Source: Thalassospira profundimaris WP0211
GTDB lineage: Bacteria; Pseudomonadota; Alphaproteobacteria; Rhodospirillales; Thalassospiraceae
Assembly: GCF_000300275.1 (NCBI RefSeq)
Contig: NZ_AMRN01000005.1
Span: 62,001-126,000, forward strand
Reading direction: 5' to 3'
DNA length: 64,000 nt
Shown: piece after piece, positions 54,683-63,279 of the stretch
Numbering within the stretch: the first letter of the stretch is position 1
How the letters are laid out: each line of letters begins with the position of its first letter
Notes under the pieces: model-generated
What the model was told of the DNA's origin: nothing
Seen by the model: only the letters and a program-made list of their open reading frames with translations
Database searches by the model: none
Program-made: the position numbers and the translations under genes

Positions 54683-56218
54683 ATGTCGCTGAAAGTTGCC
54701 ATTATCGGTCGCCCCAATGTCGGGAAGTCGACCCTGTTTAACCGTCTGGTCGGCAAAAAGCTGGCGCTTGTGGACGATCAGCCCGGTGTGACCCGTGACC
54801 GCCGTTATGGCAAGGCACGCCTTGGTGATATGTCTTTTGACATTATCGATACCGCCGGTCTGGAAGAAGCGTTTGATAATTCCGTCGAAGGCATGATGCG
54901 CCAGCAAAGTGAGAAGGCGTTTGAGGAATGCGATGTTGCGCTGTTCCTGATTGATGCCCGTGCCGGTCTGACGCCGCTTGATAACCATTTTGCCGATTGG
55001 CTGCGCAAACGCGAGAAGCCGGTCTATGTTATTGCCAACAAGCACGAAGGCCGTGATCAGGATCCGGGGCTTTATGAGGCCTATGGCCTTGGCCTTGGCG
55101 ATGTCGCGCCGATCTCGGCCGAGCATGGCCTTGGGATCGAGTTACTCTATGACATGCTTGAACCGCACTGGAAAGAATGGAAAGACCGCGAACGGATCGC
55201 CAGACAGCATGCGCGCGAAGCCGCACAAGAAGCCCTGGACGAAGCCCGTGCGGATAGCCTTGCAGATGAAGATTTCGACGATGAAGACGGTTTTGCCGAT
55301 GACGAAGGTGAAGTCTTCCCGTCCTATGAAATCGAATTCAGCGAGGACGACGAAGACGAAGATGGCGAACTGATTGTCGAAGGCGCACGTGACAATTCGA
55401 AAATCCAGTTGGCGATTGTTGGCCGTCCGAATGCCGGTAAATCAACCCTTCTGAACCAGCTTTTGGGCGAAGAGCGCGTCATGACCGGGCCGCAGGCCGG
55501 GCTCACCCGTGACTCGATCGCGGTCGACTGGTCCTATGAAGGCCGCCCGATCCGTCTGGTCGATACCGCCGGTATGCGCCGCAAGAAGAAGATTGATGAC
55601 CGCGTTGAAAAGCTGTCGGTTGCCGATACGCTGCGCGTGATCCGCTATGCGCAGGTCGTGGTCCTTATGATTGATGCGACCAACACGCTTGATAAGCAGG
55701 ACCTGACGATTGCGCGTATGGTGCTTGAAGAAGGCCGTGCGTTGATCATTGCGGTCAACAAGTGGGATGCGATCATCGACAAAAAGGGCGTCATGCAGGA
55801 ACTGCGTGACAAGCTTGATACGTCCTTTGCCCAGGCCAAGGGTATTCCGGTTCTGACCTTCTCGGCCCTGACCGGGCGTGGCACGGATCGCCTGATGCCG
55901 ACCGTTCTTGATATCCACGATATCTGGAGCCGCCGCATCCCGACCTCGCAGCTCAATCGCTGGCTTGAAGCAACCACCGAACGCCATTTGCCGCCGGTCA
56001 TTTCCGGGCGTCGTATTCGCCTGCGCTATATGACCCAGGCGAAATCGCGTCCGCCAAGCTTCTTTATCAACTGCTCCAAGGCGGCGGAACTGCCCGAAAG
56101 CTATACGCGCTATCTGATCAATGGTCTGCGCGAAGATTTCGATATGCCGGGCGTTCCGATCCGTATTTACCTGCGCAGCAGCGATAACCCCTACGCCAAC
56201 AAGAAAAAGAAACGCTAG
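54683..56218 (+). CDS. der: GTPase Der
   Basis: A 511-residue double-GTPase needed for 50S ribosome assembly. The two G domains have G1 motifs GRPNVGKSTLF (residues 9-19) and GRPNAGKSTLL, and DTAGLEE / DTAGMRRKKK switch regions, with NKHEG and NKWD. A KH-like domain forms the C-terminus, ending in a Lys/Arg tail. The linker between G domains, about residues 190-235, is unusually long and acidic (DEDFDDEDGFADDEGE, EDDEDEDGE). This adds some 30-40 residues to the typical length. A terminator follows. Confidence 0.97.
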   Translation: MSLKVAIIGRPNVGKSTLFNRLVGKKLALVDDQPGVTRDRRYGKARLGDMSFDIIDTAGLEEAFDNSVEGMMRQQSEKAFEECDVALFLIDARAGLTPLDNHFADWLRKREKPVYVIANKHEGRDQDPGLYEAYGLGLGDVAPISAEHGLGIELLYDMLEPHWKEWKDRERIARQHAREAAQEALDEARADSLADEDFDDEDGFADDEGEVFPSYEIEFSEDDEDEDGELIVEGARDNSKIQLAIVGRPNAGKSTLLNQLLGEERVMTGPQAGLTRDSIAVDWSYEGRPIRLVDTAGMRRKKKIDDRVEKLSVADTLRVIRYAQVVVLMIDATNTLDKQDLTIARMVLEEGRALIIAVNKWDAIIDKKGVMQELRDKLDTSFAQAKGIPVLTFSALTGRGTDRLMPTVLDIHDIWSRRIPTSQLNRWLEATTERHLPPVISGRRIRLRYMTQAKSRPPSFFINCSKAAELPESYTRYLINGLREDFDMPGVPIRIYLRSSDNPYANKKKKR

Positions 56219-56242
56219 TTTCGACTTGTTGCCAAACACAAC

Positions 56243-56275
56243 AAAGCCGCCCGTCGGAAACGAGGGCGGCTTTTT
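56243..56275. terminator. Terminator between der and the cytochrome gene
   Basis: AAAGCCGCCC (56243-56252) and GGGCGGCTTT (56264-56273) with T5 downstream; symmetric enough to serve both convergent genes. Confidence 0.9.
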
Positions 56276-56299
56276 CGTGCCGGGTTGCTGCGCAAGAGC

Positions 56300-56767
56300 T
56301 TATTCGAACGCCGCGGAAGGGCCGTTATCAATGATTTCCTTGATATGGTCGGGAAGGTCTTGTTCGGTGAAGCCTTCCTGGATTTCGCGGCTTTGGACAA
56401 AGGCGAAAATGTCGGCGATATCCTGGCCGGAAAAATCAATCTGATAGCCAAGGTCGGCTTGCTGAAGGGCTAGCATCTGCGGTGCGCCGCGCCACATGCG
56501 GGCAAAGAATTCGAACGGTTCGCGTGCGATATTCATGTTTGATGCATCAAGGCTGGTCGCCACCTCACTGCCGACATTGTTGACCGAGTGACAAATCACG
56601 CATCCACGCTCTGCAAACAGGGCCTTACCGCGTTTTGCATCGGCGTCTGGCATATGTAGTATTTTTTGGTCTGCTGCCCGTACTTCATTGAAAGGAATCG
56701 ATGAGACAAGCGTTACTGCTAGGCAAAAAGATGCCATCGCGATTGTTAGAGAACGTGCGGGCGACAT
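56300..56767 (-). CDS. Class I cytochrome c
   Basis: A 155-residue periplasmic cytochrome. A signal peptide (MSPARSLTIAMASFCLAVTL) ends near EVRAAD. One heme site CVICH covers residues 56-60, with a likely Met ligand in MWRGAPQM downstream. It has GKALFAERGCVICHSV and DIADIFAFVQS, typical of small cytochrome c domains. It may be a soluble electron carrier or a subunit of a periplasmic oxidoreductase. It stands alone, convergent with der. Confidence 0.87.
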   Translation of the reverse strand: MSPARSLTIAMASFCLAVTLVSSIPFNEVRAADQKILHMPDADAKRGKALFAERGCVICHSVNNVGSEVATSLDASNMNIAREPFEFFARMWRGAPQMLALQQADLGYQIDFSGQDIADIFAFVQSREIQEGFTEQDLPDHIKEIIDNGPSAAFE

Positions 56768-56929
56768 TTTCGGTCCTAAATTCGTTTGGTTGCTATTTGC
56801 ATCCTAACGAGTTCCGGTCCTGAACTTCAATGAAATGGTATGCTTAGCTGAGAATTTATGGTCTGGAGATCAGGTAGTGTTATGGTTGAATAACCTACTT
56901 TTAGTTAGTGTTTATTCGGGGGCGGGCCA

Positions 56930-57904
56930 TTGGCCGATTACATTTTACGAGAGCCAATAATAGGTGGTGTAGGCATAGAGATAACAGAAGGTCGGTACAG
57001 CAGTTTGTTGGCAAGCAACGAATTAATAGGGCTGATTTTTCAGATTGAGGAATTCTTCTCGCTACTTGCTGATGCATTTGTTGATTTCGAGACTGAGTTA
57101 CTGCATCTGTGTTTGGAGTACTTTTATACCGATGGGGAGCAGAGACATAATCGGGAGTTTTTTGATGATGCTCGGCAGAAACTCAATTTGAAGTTGGTGT
57201 CATTTCTAGCGTCATCAAGGATATACGAAGATCAGGTGATTAAAAAAGTCGGCGAAATAAATAGGGGAAAAATGTGCTCAGCAGATGTTAATCACTATTT
57301 TTCAGAGGCTTTTGATTCGAGTATCGAATATCGCGTGATGCATGCTCTCCGCAACTATGCCCTTCATCAAAATATCCCTATGAATTATCTTAGCTTTCAT
57401 AGCTCAAACCTTAATCAGTACGGTCATAAGAGGGCCGGAAAGCCTAGTCGTCTTCGTGTCACTATTGAGCCTATGGTTAGTGTGAAGGATTTTGTGGCGG
57501 CGAAGAAAGTTAGACAAAAGACGCGAAAAGAAGTGAGTTCTTTAGGGGTTGATTACCTAAATTTAAAGTTTCTTATTCGCGGATTTGTGTCGCTTCTTGC
57601 AGGCATCCACGAGAATATTAGGCAGTCCACTCAAGTAATTTTGGACGACGCGTTTGAGGATCTAGGCGCGGCTCACGAGGAATTACGGAAAGCAAAAGGC
57701 TCATACCCCAGATTTATCTCAATTTCTGGACGAGGCCCGGACTCCGAACTCGATATTGACTATCCGGAGAGCCTTCGGCTGCATAAGGTTCGTAGGAAAT
57801 GGTCCCGCCTGAAATCAGTTCAGCGCGGATATGTTTCTTCTGAGATAGTCAAAGATGACAATGCATTTCCTCTGGAGCATGCCAGCATCTGGATCCCAAA
57901 TTGA
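56930..57904 (+). CDS. AT-rich protein with HEPN-like RNxxxH motif, unknown function
   Basis: A 324-residue cytoplasmic protein of unrecognised family. It is mostly helical, with Asp/Glu/Phe-rich helices near the start (IEEFFSLLADAFVDFETELL). About one-third along there is RVMHALRNYALHQNIP, where RNYALH fits the Rx4H/RNxxxH pattern of HEPN ribonucleases. TTG 56930 with GGGGGCGGG upstream is the apparent start. Composition is AT-rich with codons unlike neighbours, indicating transfer. It is isolated, followed by a shared terminator at 57975-58006. The HEPN link is a pattern match only. Confidence 0.7.
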   Translation: MADYILREPIIGGVGIEITEGRYSSLLASNELIGLIFQIEEFFSLLADAFVDFETELLHLCLEYFYTDGEQRHNREFFDDARQKLNLKLVSFLASSRIYEDQVIKKVGEINRGKMCSADVNHYFSEAFDSSIEYRVMHALRNYALHQNIPMNYLSFHSSNLNQYGHKRAGKPSRLRVTIEPMVSVKDFVAAKKVRQKTRKEVSSLGVDYLNLKFLIRGFVSLLAGIHENIRQSTQVILDDAFEDLGAAHEELRKAKGSYPRFISISGRGPDSELDIDYPESLRLHKVRRKWSRLKSVQRGYVSSEIVKDDNAFPLEHASIWIPN

Positions 57905-57974
57905 ATGCACCCGTTGGCAACGGCCATTTTGTGGCTTGGGGTTAAGTAGGGTTGCATTCCAGCCATTCCAAAAC

Positions 57975-58006
57975 AAAAAGCCTTGCTGATGTAGCAAGGC
58001 CTTTTT
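57975..58006. terminator. Bidirectional terminator
   Basis: GCCTTGCT and AGCAAGGC form an 8-bp stem flanked by A5 and T5, between the AT-rich plus-strand gene and the minus-strand dehydrogenase gene. Confidence 0.85.
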
Positions 58007-58035
58007 CAGTTCTGAGTGCTGTTCGCGGTGCAAAC

Positions 58036-58749
58036 TTAGTACGCGTCGACCACTTCGCCATGTTTGGTGCAGCTGGCTTCTGCCAGATCGACAAACACGT
58101 CGGTGATGCTTTCAGGCGTCGGAAGCGTTTGCGGGTCTTCGCCCGGATAGGCTTCGGCACGCATTTTGGTGCGGATGCGGCCCGGATTGACCAGGTTGAC
58201 TTTGACCTTGGTTTGTTCGAGTTCCTGCGCATAGGACAGAACAAGGCTTTCAAGGGCTGCCTTGGTCGACGCATAGAGGCCCCAGAAGGCACGCCCCTTG
58301 CTTGATGCGTTCGAGGTCACGAAGATTGCCCGACCAGCTTCTGAAAGCTGCAAAAGCTTGTCTGTGGTGCGGATCAGGTGGAAGTTTGCCGTGACGTTGG
58401 TGGCAAAGGTGTTCTGGAACACCTGCGCATCAATGTGACCCACCGGGGCGATTTCGCCCAGAAGGCCGGCATTGCCCACAACGATATCAAGCTTGCCAAA
58501 CCGCTCATAGATTGTCGGACCCAGCATGTCGATCTTGTCAAACATGGTCAGATCAAGCGGCAGCAGGGTGATCTTGCCACCGGCATCGGTCACTTCGTCA
58601 CTGAGTTCTTCAAGTGCGCCGACATTACGACCAACCGCAATCACATGCGCACCTTCGGCAGCAAAGCGTTTGGCAACCGCACATCCGATCCCGTGCGAGG
58701 CCCCGGTGATCAGGGCAACGCGACCTTCAAGACGTTTGGTGTCGGTCAT
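58036..58749 (-). CDS. Short-chain dehydrogenase/reductase
   Basis: A 237-residue SDR oxidoreductase. The cofactor motif is TGASHGIGCAV, followed by NAGLLG, the catalytic Ser in FVTSNASSKG, and the YASTKAALESL active site. NADP preference is likely from the Arg in AVGRN. The ATG overlaps the stop of purF (ATGA), so it is cotranscribed with cvpA and purF, a conserved arrangement in alphaproteobacteria. The substrate is not known. Confidence 0.92.
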   Translation of the reverse strand: MTDTKRLEGRVALITGASHGIGCAVAKRFAAEGAHVIAVGRNVGALEELSDEVTDAGGKITLLPLDLTMFDKIDMLGPTIYERFGKLDIVVGNAGLLGEIAPVGHIDAQVFQNTFATNVTANFHLIRTTDKLLQLSEAGRAIFVTSNASSKGRAFWGLYASTKAALESLVLSYAQELEQTKVKVNLVNPGRIRTKMRAEAYPGEDPQTLPTPESITDVFVDLAEASCTKHGEVVDAY

Positions 58750-60206
58750 GCAGACTGCCTTTCAACCAACTGGCTGAGCTTGCGGTCCTTGTTTTCGGCA
58801 TTGTGATCGGTGAGCTTGATCGGGTAATCGCCGGTGAAGCACGCATCGCAGAAGGCCGGGTTGTCGTTGTCACGGCCTTCAAGACCGGTGGCACGATACA
58901 GGCCATCAATGGTGACGAAGGCCAGACTGTCGACGCCGATGATCTTTGCCATGCTTTCGATGTCGTGATTGGCCGCCATCAGTTTGTCTTTGGACGGGGT
59001 ATCAACGCCATAGAAGCACGGGTTCATGGTCGGCGGGCTGGTGATGCGCATATGCACCTCTGCCGCACCGGCCTGACGGACCAGATCAACAATCTTGGTC
59101 GAGGTGGTGCCACGCACGATCGAGTCATCAACCAGAATAACGCGCTTGCCCTTAAGCTTGCCGGGGTTGGCGTTATGTTTCAGCTTCACGCCAAGGTGGC
59201 GGATCTGATCGGTCGGCTCGATAAAGGTACGCCCGACATAGTGGTTGCGGATGATGCCCAGTTCGAACGGAATACCGCTTTCCTCGGCATAGCCAAGGGC
59301 TGACGGCACACCGGAATCCGGGATAGGCACGACAACGTCGGCATCAACAGCGGATTCACGGGCCAGTTCGCGGCCGATATGCTTGCGCACGTCATAGACG
59401 CTTGTGCCTTCGACGATGCTGTCGGGGCGGGCGAAATAGACATGCTCGAAAATGCAGAAGCGCGATTTTTGCGGCTTGAACGGCTTGATCGAGCGCAGGC
59501 CATCATCGGTGATTTCAACGATTTCACCCGGTTCGACGTCGCGGATGAATTCCGCGCCAACGATATCAAGGCCGACCGTTTCCGATGACAGGATATAGGC
59601 GTCATTGAGCTTGCCGAGAACCAGCGGACGCACACCCAGCGGGTCCCGCAGACCGATCAGTTTCTTCTGGGTCATGACGACCAGGGAATAGGCACCTTCA
59701 ACCTGACGGACCGCATCGATCAAGCGATCGACGATCTTTTCATACAGGCTGGTCGCGATCAGGTGAATGAAGGTCTCGGTGTCCGAGGTCGACTGGAAGA
59801 TCGAGCCGCGTTTCACAAGGCGTTCACGCACCGCAAGCGAGTTGGTCAGGTTGCCGTTATGGGCAATTGCCAGACCACCGAATTCAAAGTCGGCAAAAAG
59901 CGGCTGCACGTTGCGAAGGCCCTTGCCGCCCGCCGTCGAGTATCGGACATGGCCGACCGCACGGTGGCCGGGCAGGCTTTTGATGACATCCTCGGAGCCG
60001 AAGATATCACCAACCTGGCCGGATGCCCGGTGTGCCGGAAAATCTTCGCCGTCATAGGACACAATGCCTGCGGCTTCCTGTCCGCGATGCTGCAGCGCAT
60101 GCAGGCCAAGGGCCGTTAATGCCGTCGCATCGGGGGAGCCAAAAACGCCAAAGACGCCACATTCTTCACGTAGCTTGTCGTCATCAAATGGATTGGTGGT
60201 CAGCAT
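58746..60206 (-). CDS. purF: Amidophosphoribosyltransferase PurF
   Basis: A 486-residue enzyme of the first purine synthesis step, making phosphoribosylamine from PRPP and glutamine. The N-terminal nucleophile is a Cys in LREECGVFGVFG, preceded by an 18-residue or shorter propeptide that is removed. Glutaminase motifs HLALQHRGQEAAG-like and RYSTAGGK and NGNLTN are present, and the PRPP loop is VILVDDSIVRGTTS. ATG 60206 gives the usual length; the frame from 60293 is not supported. It follows cvpA by 64 bases. Confidence 0.96.
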   Translation of the reverse strand: MLTTNPFDDDKLREECGVFGVFGSPDATALTALGLHALQHRGQEAAGIVSYDGEDFPAHRASGQVGDIFGSEDVIKSLPGHRAVGHVRYSTAGGKGLRNVQPLFADFEFGGLAIAHNGNLTNSLAVRERLVKRGSIFQSTSDTETFIHLIATSLYEKIVDRLIDAVRQVEGAYSLVVMTQKKLIGLRDPLGVRPLVLGKLNDAYILSSETVGLDIVGAEFIRDVEPGEIVEITDDGLRSIKPFKPQKSRFCIFEHVYFARPDSIVEGTSVYDVRKHIGRELARESAVDADVVVPIPDSGVPSALGYAEESGIPFELGIIRNHYVGRTFIEPTDQIRHLGVKLKHNANPGKLKGKRVILVDDSIVRGTTSTKIVDLVRQAGAAEVHMRITSPPTMNPCFYGVDTPSKDKLMAANHDIESMAKIIGVDSLAFVTIDGLYRATGLEGRDNDNPAFCDACFTGDYPIKLTDHNAENKDRKLSQLVERQSA

Positions 60207-60270
60207 GAGTGGGTTCCGCTCTCTCGCCGGTGGCGCACGGAATTCGTTATTAGTACGAAACCCACACGCC

Positions 60271-60957
60271 TCACTCGTTAGTGGTCGCCTCAATCAGGCG
60301 ATCCAAATCATCGCGCGAGGGCCTTGTATACCCGTTTAGGGGCGCGGGTCCAGTCCCTTTTGGTTCCGGACCAAGAAGTTGGCGATAGGTTTTTTCGTTC
60401 GCATCGGCCTCACGCTGAGCGCGCTCAAGCTCTTGCGCCGTGGTATCGAAAATTTCGTCAGGTGCCATGCGCATAATGAGGAAGGCGCCTTCCTCAAGAA
60501 CCGGGCGGGTACGGGCATCACGGACCCAGTCGGGCTGCGAATCTGCTGGCAGCAACCAGGACAGGGCCAGGAAACCGATACAGACGATCAGTGCCCCGCG
60601 CAAAAGCCCGAAAACAAAGCCAAGCGTGCTATCGAGGCTATCGAGGCCGGAATTCTGAACCGCCCGGCCAATGCGCCCGCTGATGAACGAGAAAATCAAA
60701 AACGAAATCAGAAACAGGCCAACCCCGGTTGCCAGATCGGCAATCAGTTCGGACGGGATCAAATCCCGCACATAGGGCCGCGCAACCGGATAGCCATAAA
60801 GCGCGACAAGCCCGGCACCGACCCAGCCCATCATCGACAGGGTTTCGTGAATAAAACCGCGGAAAAAGGCAAAGATCCCCGATATCAGCAAAATGCCGAC
60901 AACAATCAGATCAAACACATCACGTGCGCCAAGATCGGGAAGGGCGGAGAAATCCAT
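60271..60957 (-). CDS. cvpA: CvpA family membrane protein
   Basis: A 228-residue inner-membrane protein of the CvpA family, with four hydrophobic segments (DLIVVGILLISGIFAFFRG, MMGWVGAGLVALYGY, TGVGLFLISFLIFSFISG, LGFVFGLLRGALIVCIGFLAL). CvpA homologs are found directly upstream of purF in many proteobacteria, as here; the E. coli protein is tied to colicin V export and envelope stress tolerance. The C-terminal 65 residues are polar and extend past the core. Start ATG 60957. Confidence 0.9.
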   Translation of the reverse strand: MDFSALPDLGARDVFDLIVVGILLISGIFAFFRGFIHETLSMMGWVGAGLVALYGYPVARPYVRDLIPSELIADLATGVGLFLISFLIFSFISGRIGRAVQNSGLDSLDSTLGFVFGLLRGALIVCIGFLALSWLLPADSQPDWVRDARTRPVLEEGAFLIMRMAPDEIFDTTAQELERAQREADANEKTYRQLLGPEPKGTGPAPLNGYTRPSRDDLDRLIEATTNE

Positions 60958-61014
60958 TTATGTGTAAACCTTGTTCGTCAGTCCGGGTGGCGGGCAGTCG
61001 TGCTTTGAAGGCGC

Positions 61015-62427
61015 TTAATACATGCCTTCGCGCGGACGCACCTTGTCGCGGACATCGTCGCCGAAGAGGTTTACCAAATCCTGAAGATGGCCGATTTCGG
61101 TCTGATTGAGGCCCTTGATCGACATCTTCTTCTTGCCCTGGGTGCCATTCTTGGGGGTGTAGGCATTGCCAAAGCCAAGTTTGGTCGCTTCTTTCAGTCG
61201 CGATTCGAGTTGTCCGACCGGGCGGACTTCCCCCGAAAGGCCGATTTCACCAACAATCACCGTCTCGCCCGGAACCGGCGCATCGGCGACCGCTGAAATC
61301 AGTGCCGCCGCAACCGCCATGTCGGCGGCGGGTTCACCCACCCGCAAACCACCGGCGACGTTAAGGTAAACATCAAACTGACTAAGCGGTAGGCCGCAAC
61401 GGGCATCCAGCACGGCCAAAATCATGTTCATGCGCGCAGAGTCCCAGCCAACGACCGCACGGCGCGGGGTGGCAAGGGCCGATTGCGCAACAAGCGCCTG
61501 AATTTCCACAAGCATCGGGCGTGTGCCTTCAAGCCCGGCAAAGACCGCGGTGCCACTGACCGGGGAATCACGATCTGCCAAAAACAGCGCGGATGGGTTG
61601 GGCACCTCGACCAGTCCGGCATCACCCATTTCAAACACGCCGATTTCATCGGTCGCGCCGAAACGGTTCTTCACCGCGCGCAGGATGCGGAACTGATGAC
61701 CACGTTCGCCTTCGAAATACAGAACCGTATCGACCATATGTTCCAGCACGCGCGGACCGGCAATCTGGCCTTCCTTGGTGACGTGACCGACAAGCAGCAC
61801 AGCAAAGCCCTTGCGCTTGGCAAGGCGGATCAGTTCCAGCGCACAGGCGCGGACCTGTGAAACCGTGCCCGGCGCACTATCAAGCGTGTCGGCATACATG
61901 GTCTGGATCGAGTCAATTACCACCACGTCGTGGCTGCTGGCTTCAAGGGTTGTGATGATGTCGCGCAGGCTGGTCGCGGCGGCAAAGTCGACCTTGGATT
62001 TTTCAAGGCCAAGGCGGGCGGCGCGCATGCGGACCTGATCAACGGCTTCCTCGCCCGAGATATAGGCGCATTTATGTTTGGCGGCCATGGCCCCGACGGC
62101 CTGCAAAAGGATGGTTGATTTACCAATCCCCGGATCGCCGCCGACCAACAGGGCCGAACCCGGTACAAGCCCGCCGCCGCACGCACGATCGAGTTCGGTG
62201 ATGCCGCTTATGATGCGTTTCGGGCTGGCGCTTTCGCCTTCAAGGGCGACGAATTCGATGGTCTTGCCCTTGGCACCCCCGGCAATGCCGCCAGTGGCCT
62301 TGGGGCCGCTTTCAACGCGTTCTTCCTCGATGCTGTTCCATTCGCCGCAGCCGTCGCAACGTCCGGTCCATTTGCGGTACTCGGCACCACAGTTCTGGCA
62401 GATGAAACGGCTTTGGGTTTTGGCCAC
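61015..62427 (-). CDS. radA: DNA repair protein RadA
   Basis: A 470-residue RecA-like branch-migration ATPase. The N-terminal four-Cys zinc finger is CQNCGAEYRKWTGRCDGCGEW. The ATPase core has Walker A GGDPGIGKST and Walker B VVVIDSIQTMY, the RadA-specific KNRFG motif (VKNRFGATDEIGVFEM), and a C-terminal Lon-protease-like domain. It acts in recombination intermediates. It is followed on the minus strand by cvpA 57 bases on. Confidence 0.97.
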   Translation of the reverse strand: MAKTQSRFICQNCGAEYRKWTGRCDGCGEWNSIEEERVESGPKATGGIAGGAKGKTIEFVALEGESASPKRIISGITELDRACGGGLVPGSALLVGGDPGIGKSTILLQAVGAMAAKHKCAYISGEEAVDQVRMRAARLGLEKSKVDFAAATSLRDIITTLEASSHDVVVIDSIQTMYADTLDSAPGTVSQVRACALELIRLAKRKGFAVLLVGHVTKEGQIAGPRVLEHMVDTVLYFEGERGHQFRILRAVKNRFGATDEIGVFEMGDAGLVEVPNPSALFLADRDSPVSGTAVFAGLEGTRPMLVEIQALVAQSALATPRRAVVGWDSARMNMILAVLDARCGLPLSQFDVYLNVAGGLRVGEPAADMAVAAALISAVADAPVPGETVIVGEIGLSGEVRPVGQLESRLKEATKLGFGNAYTPKNGTQGKKKMSIKGLNQTEIGHLQDLVNLFGDDVRDKVRPREGMY

Positions 62428-62484
62428 AGAATGCTCCGCAGATCAAAGAAGTGTCAGTAAGGGCGAATGTCGGTCAGACAGTGC

Positions 62485-63261
62485 TCAGAGATGCTTGAGA
62501 TCAAGTTCAAGCGGACCTTCGATATCACCGGCAACGAATTGTTGCAAATAGGGGTTATCGGCATCGTCAATATCGGCAACCGGCCCATCCCAGATAATCT
62601 TGCCCTGATACAGCATGGCAACCCGATCGGCGATCTTGCGTGCGCTGGCCATATCATGGGTGATGGTCATCGCACTGGCCCCCAGTTCGCGGGTGCATTT
62701 GACGATCAGATCGTTGATGACATCGCCCATGATCGGGTCAATGCCGGTGGTCGGTTCGTCAAAGAACAAAATTTCCGGCTCCGTCGCGATGGCGCGTGCG
62801 AGGCCGACACGTTTTTGCATGCCGCCCGAAAGTGATGCCGGGGACATTTTGGCGATATCAGCCGCCAGACCGACATCCTCAAGCCTTGCAATGGCAAGAT
62901 CGCGGGCCTTGGCAGGTTTCATGCCCTGACCTTCGATCAGGCCAAATGCGACATTTTCCCAAACGGTAAGGGAGTCAAAAAGGGCAGCACCCTGAAACAG
63001 CATGCCGGTCTTTGCCAGCATGGCATCGCGTTCGGCCTGTGATGCGGTGGTCATTTCGACCCCGTCCACCTTGATCGACCCCTGATCCGGGGTAAGAAGG
63101 CCCAGAACGCATTTCAGCGTAACCGACTTGCCGGTGCCCGAACCGCCAATGATGGCAACCGATTCACCCTTGGCGACATCAAGGTCGACACCCTGAAGCA
63201 CCTTTTTCGGGCCAAAGCCCTTGTGAACGTTGCGAAGCGATATCTTGGCTGTGTTGCTCAT
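62485..63261 (-). CDS. mlaF: ABC transporter ATP-binding protein MlaF
   Basis: A 258-residue ATPase of the Mla phospholipid-transport system, which maintains outer-membrane lipid asymmetry. Walker A is GGSGTGKSVTLKCVLG, signature LSGGMQKRVGLARA, Walker B ILFFDEPTTGIDP, and switch His in TITHDMAS. The Walker A Ser-Val (GKSV) and the sequence order are typical of MlaF. It lies 18 bases from the MlaE gene and is cotranscribed with it. Confidence 0.93.
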   Translation of the reverse strand: MSNTAKISLRNVHKGFGPKKVLQGVDLDVAKGESVAIIGGSGTGKSVTLKCVLGLLTPDQGSIKVDGVEMTTASQAERDAMLAKTGMLFQGAALFDSLTVWENVAFGLIEGQGMKPAKARDLAIARLEDVGLAADIAKMSPASLSGGMQKRVGLARAIATEPEILFFDEPTTGIDPIMGDVINDLIVKCTRELGASAMTITHDMASARKIADRVAMLYQGKIIWDGPVADIDDADNPYLQQFVAGDIEGPLELDLKHL

Positions 63262-63279
63262 GATCCTGTCAACCGGCCC

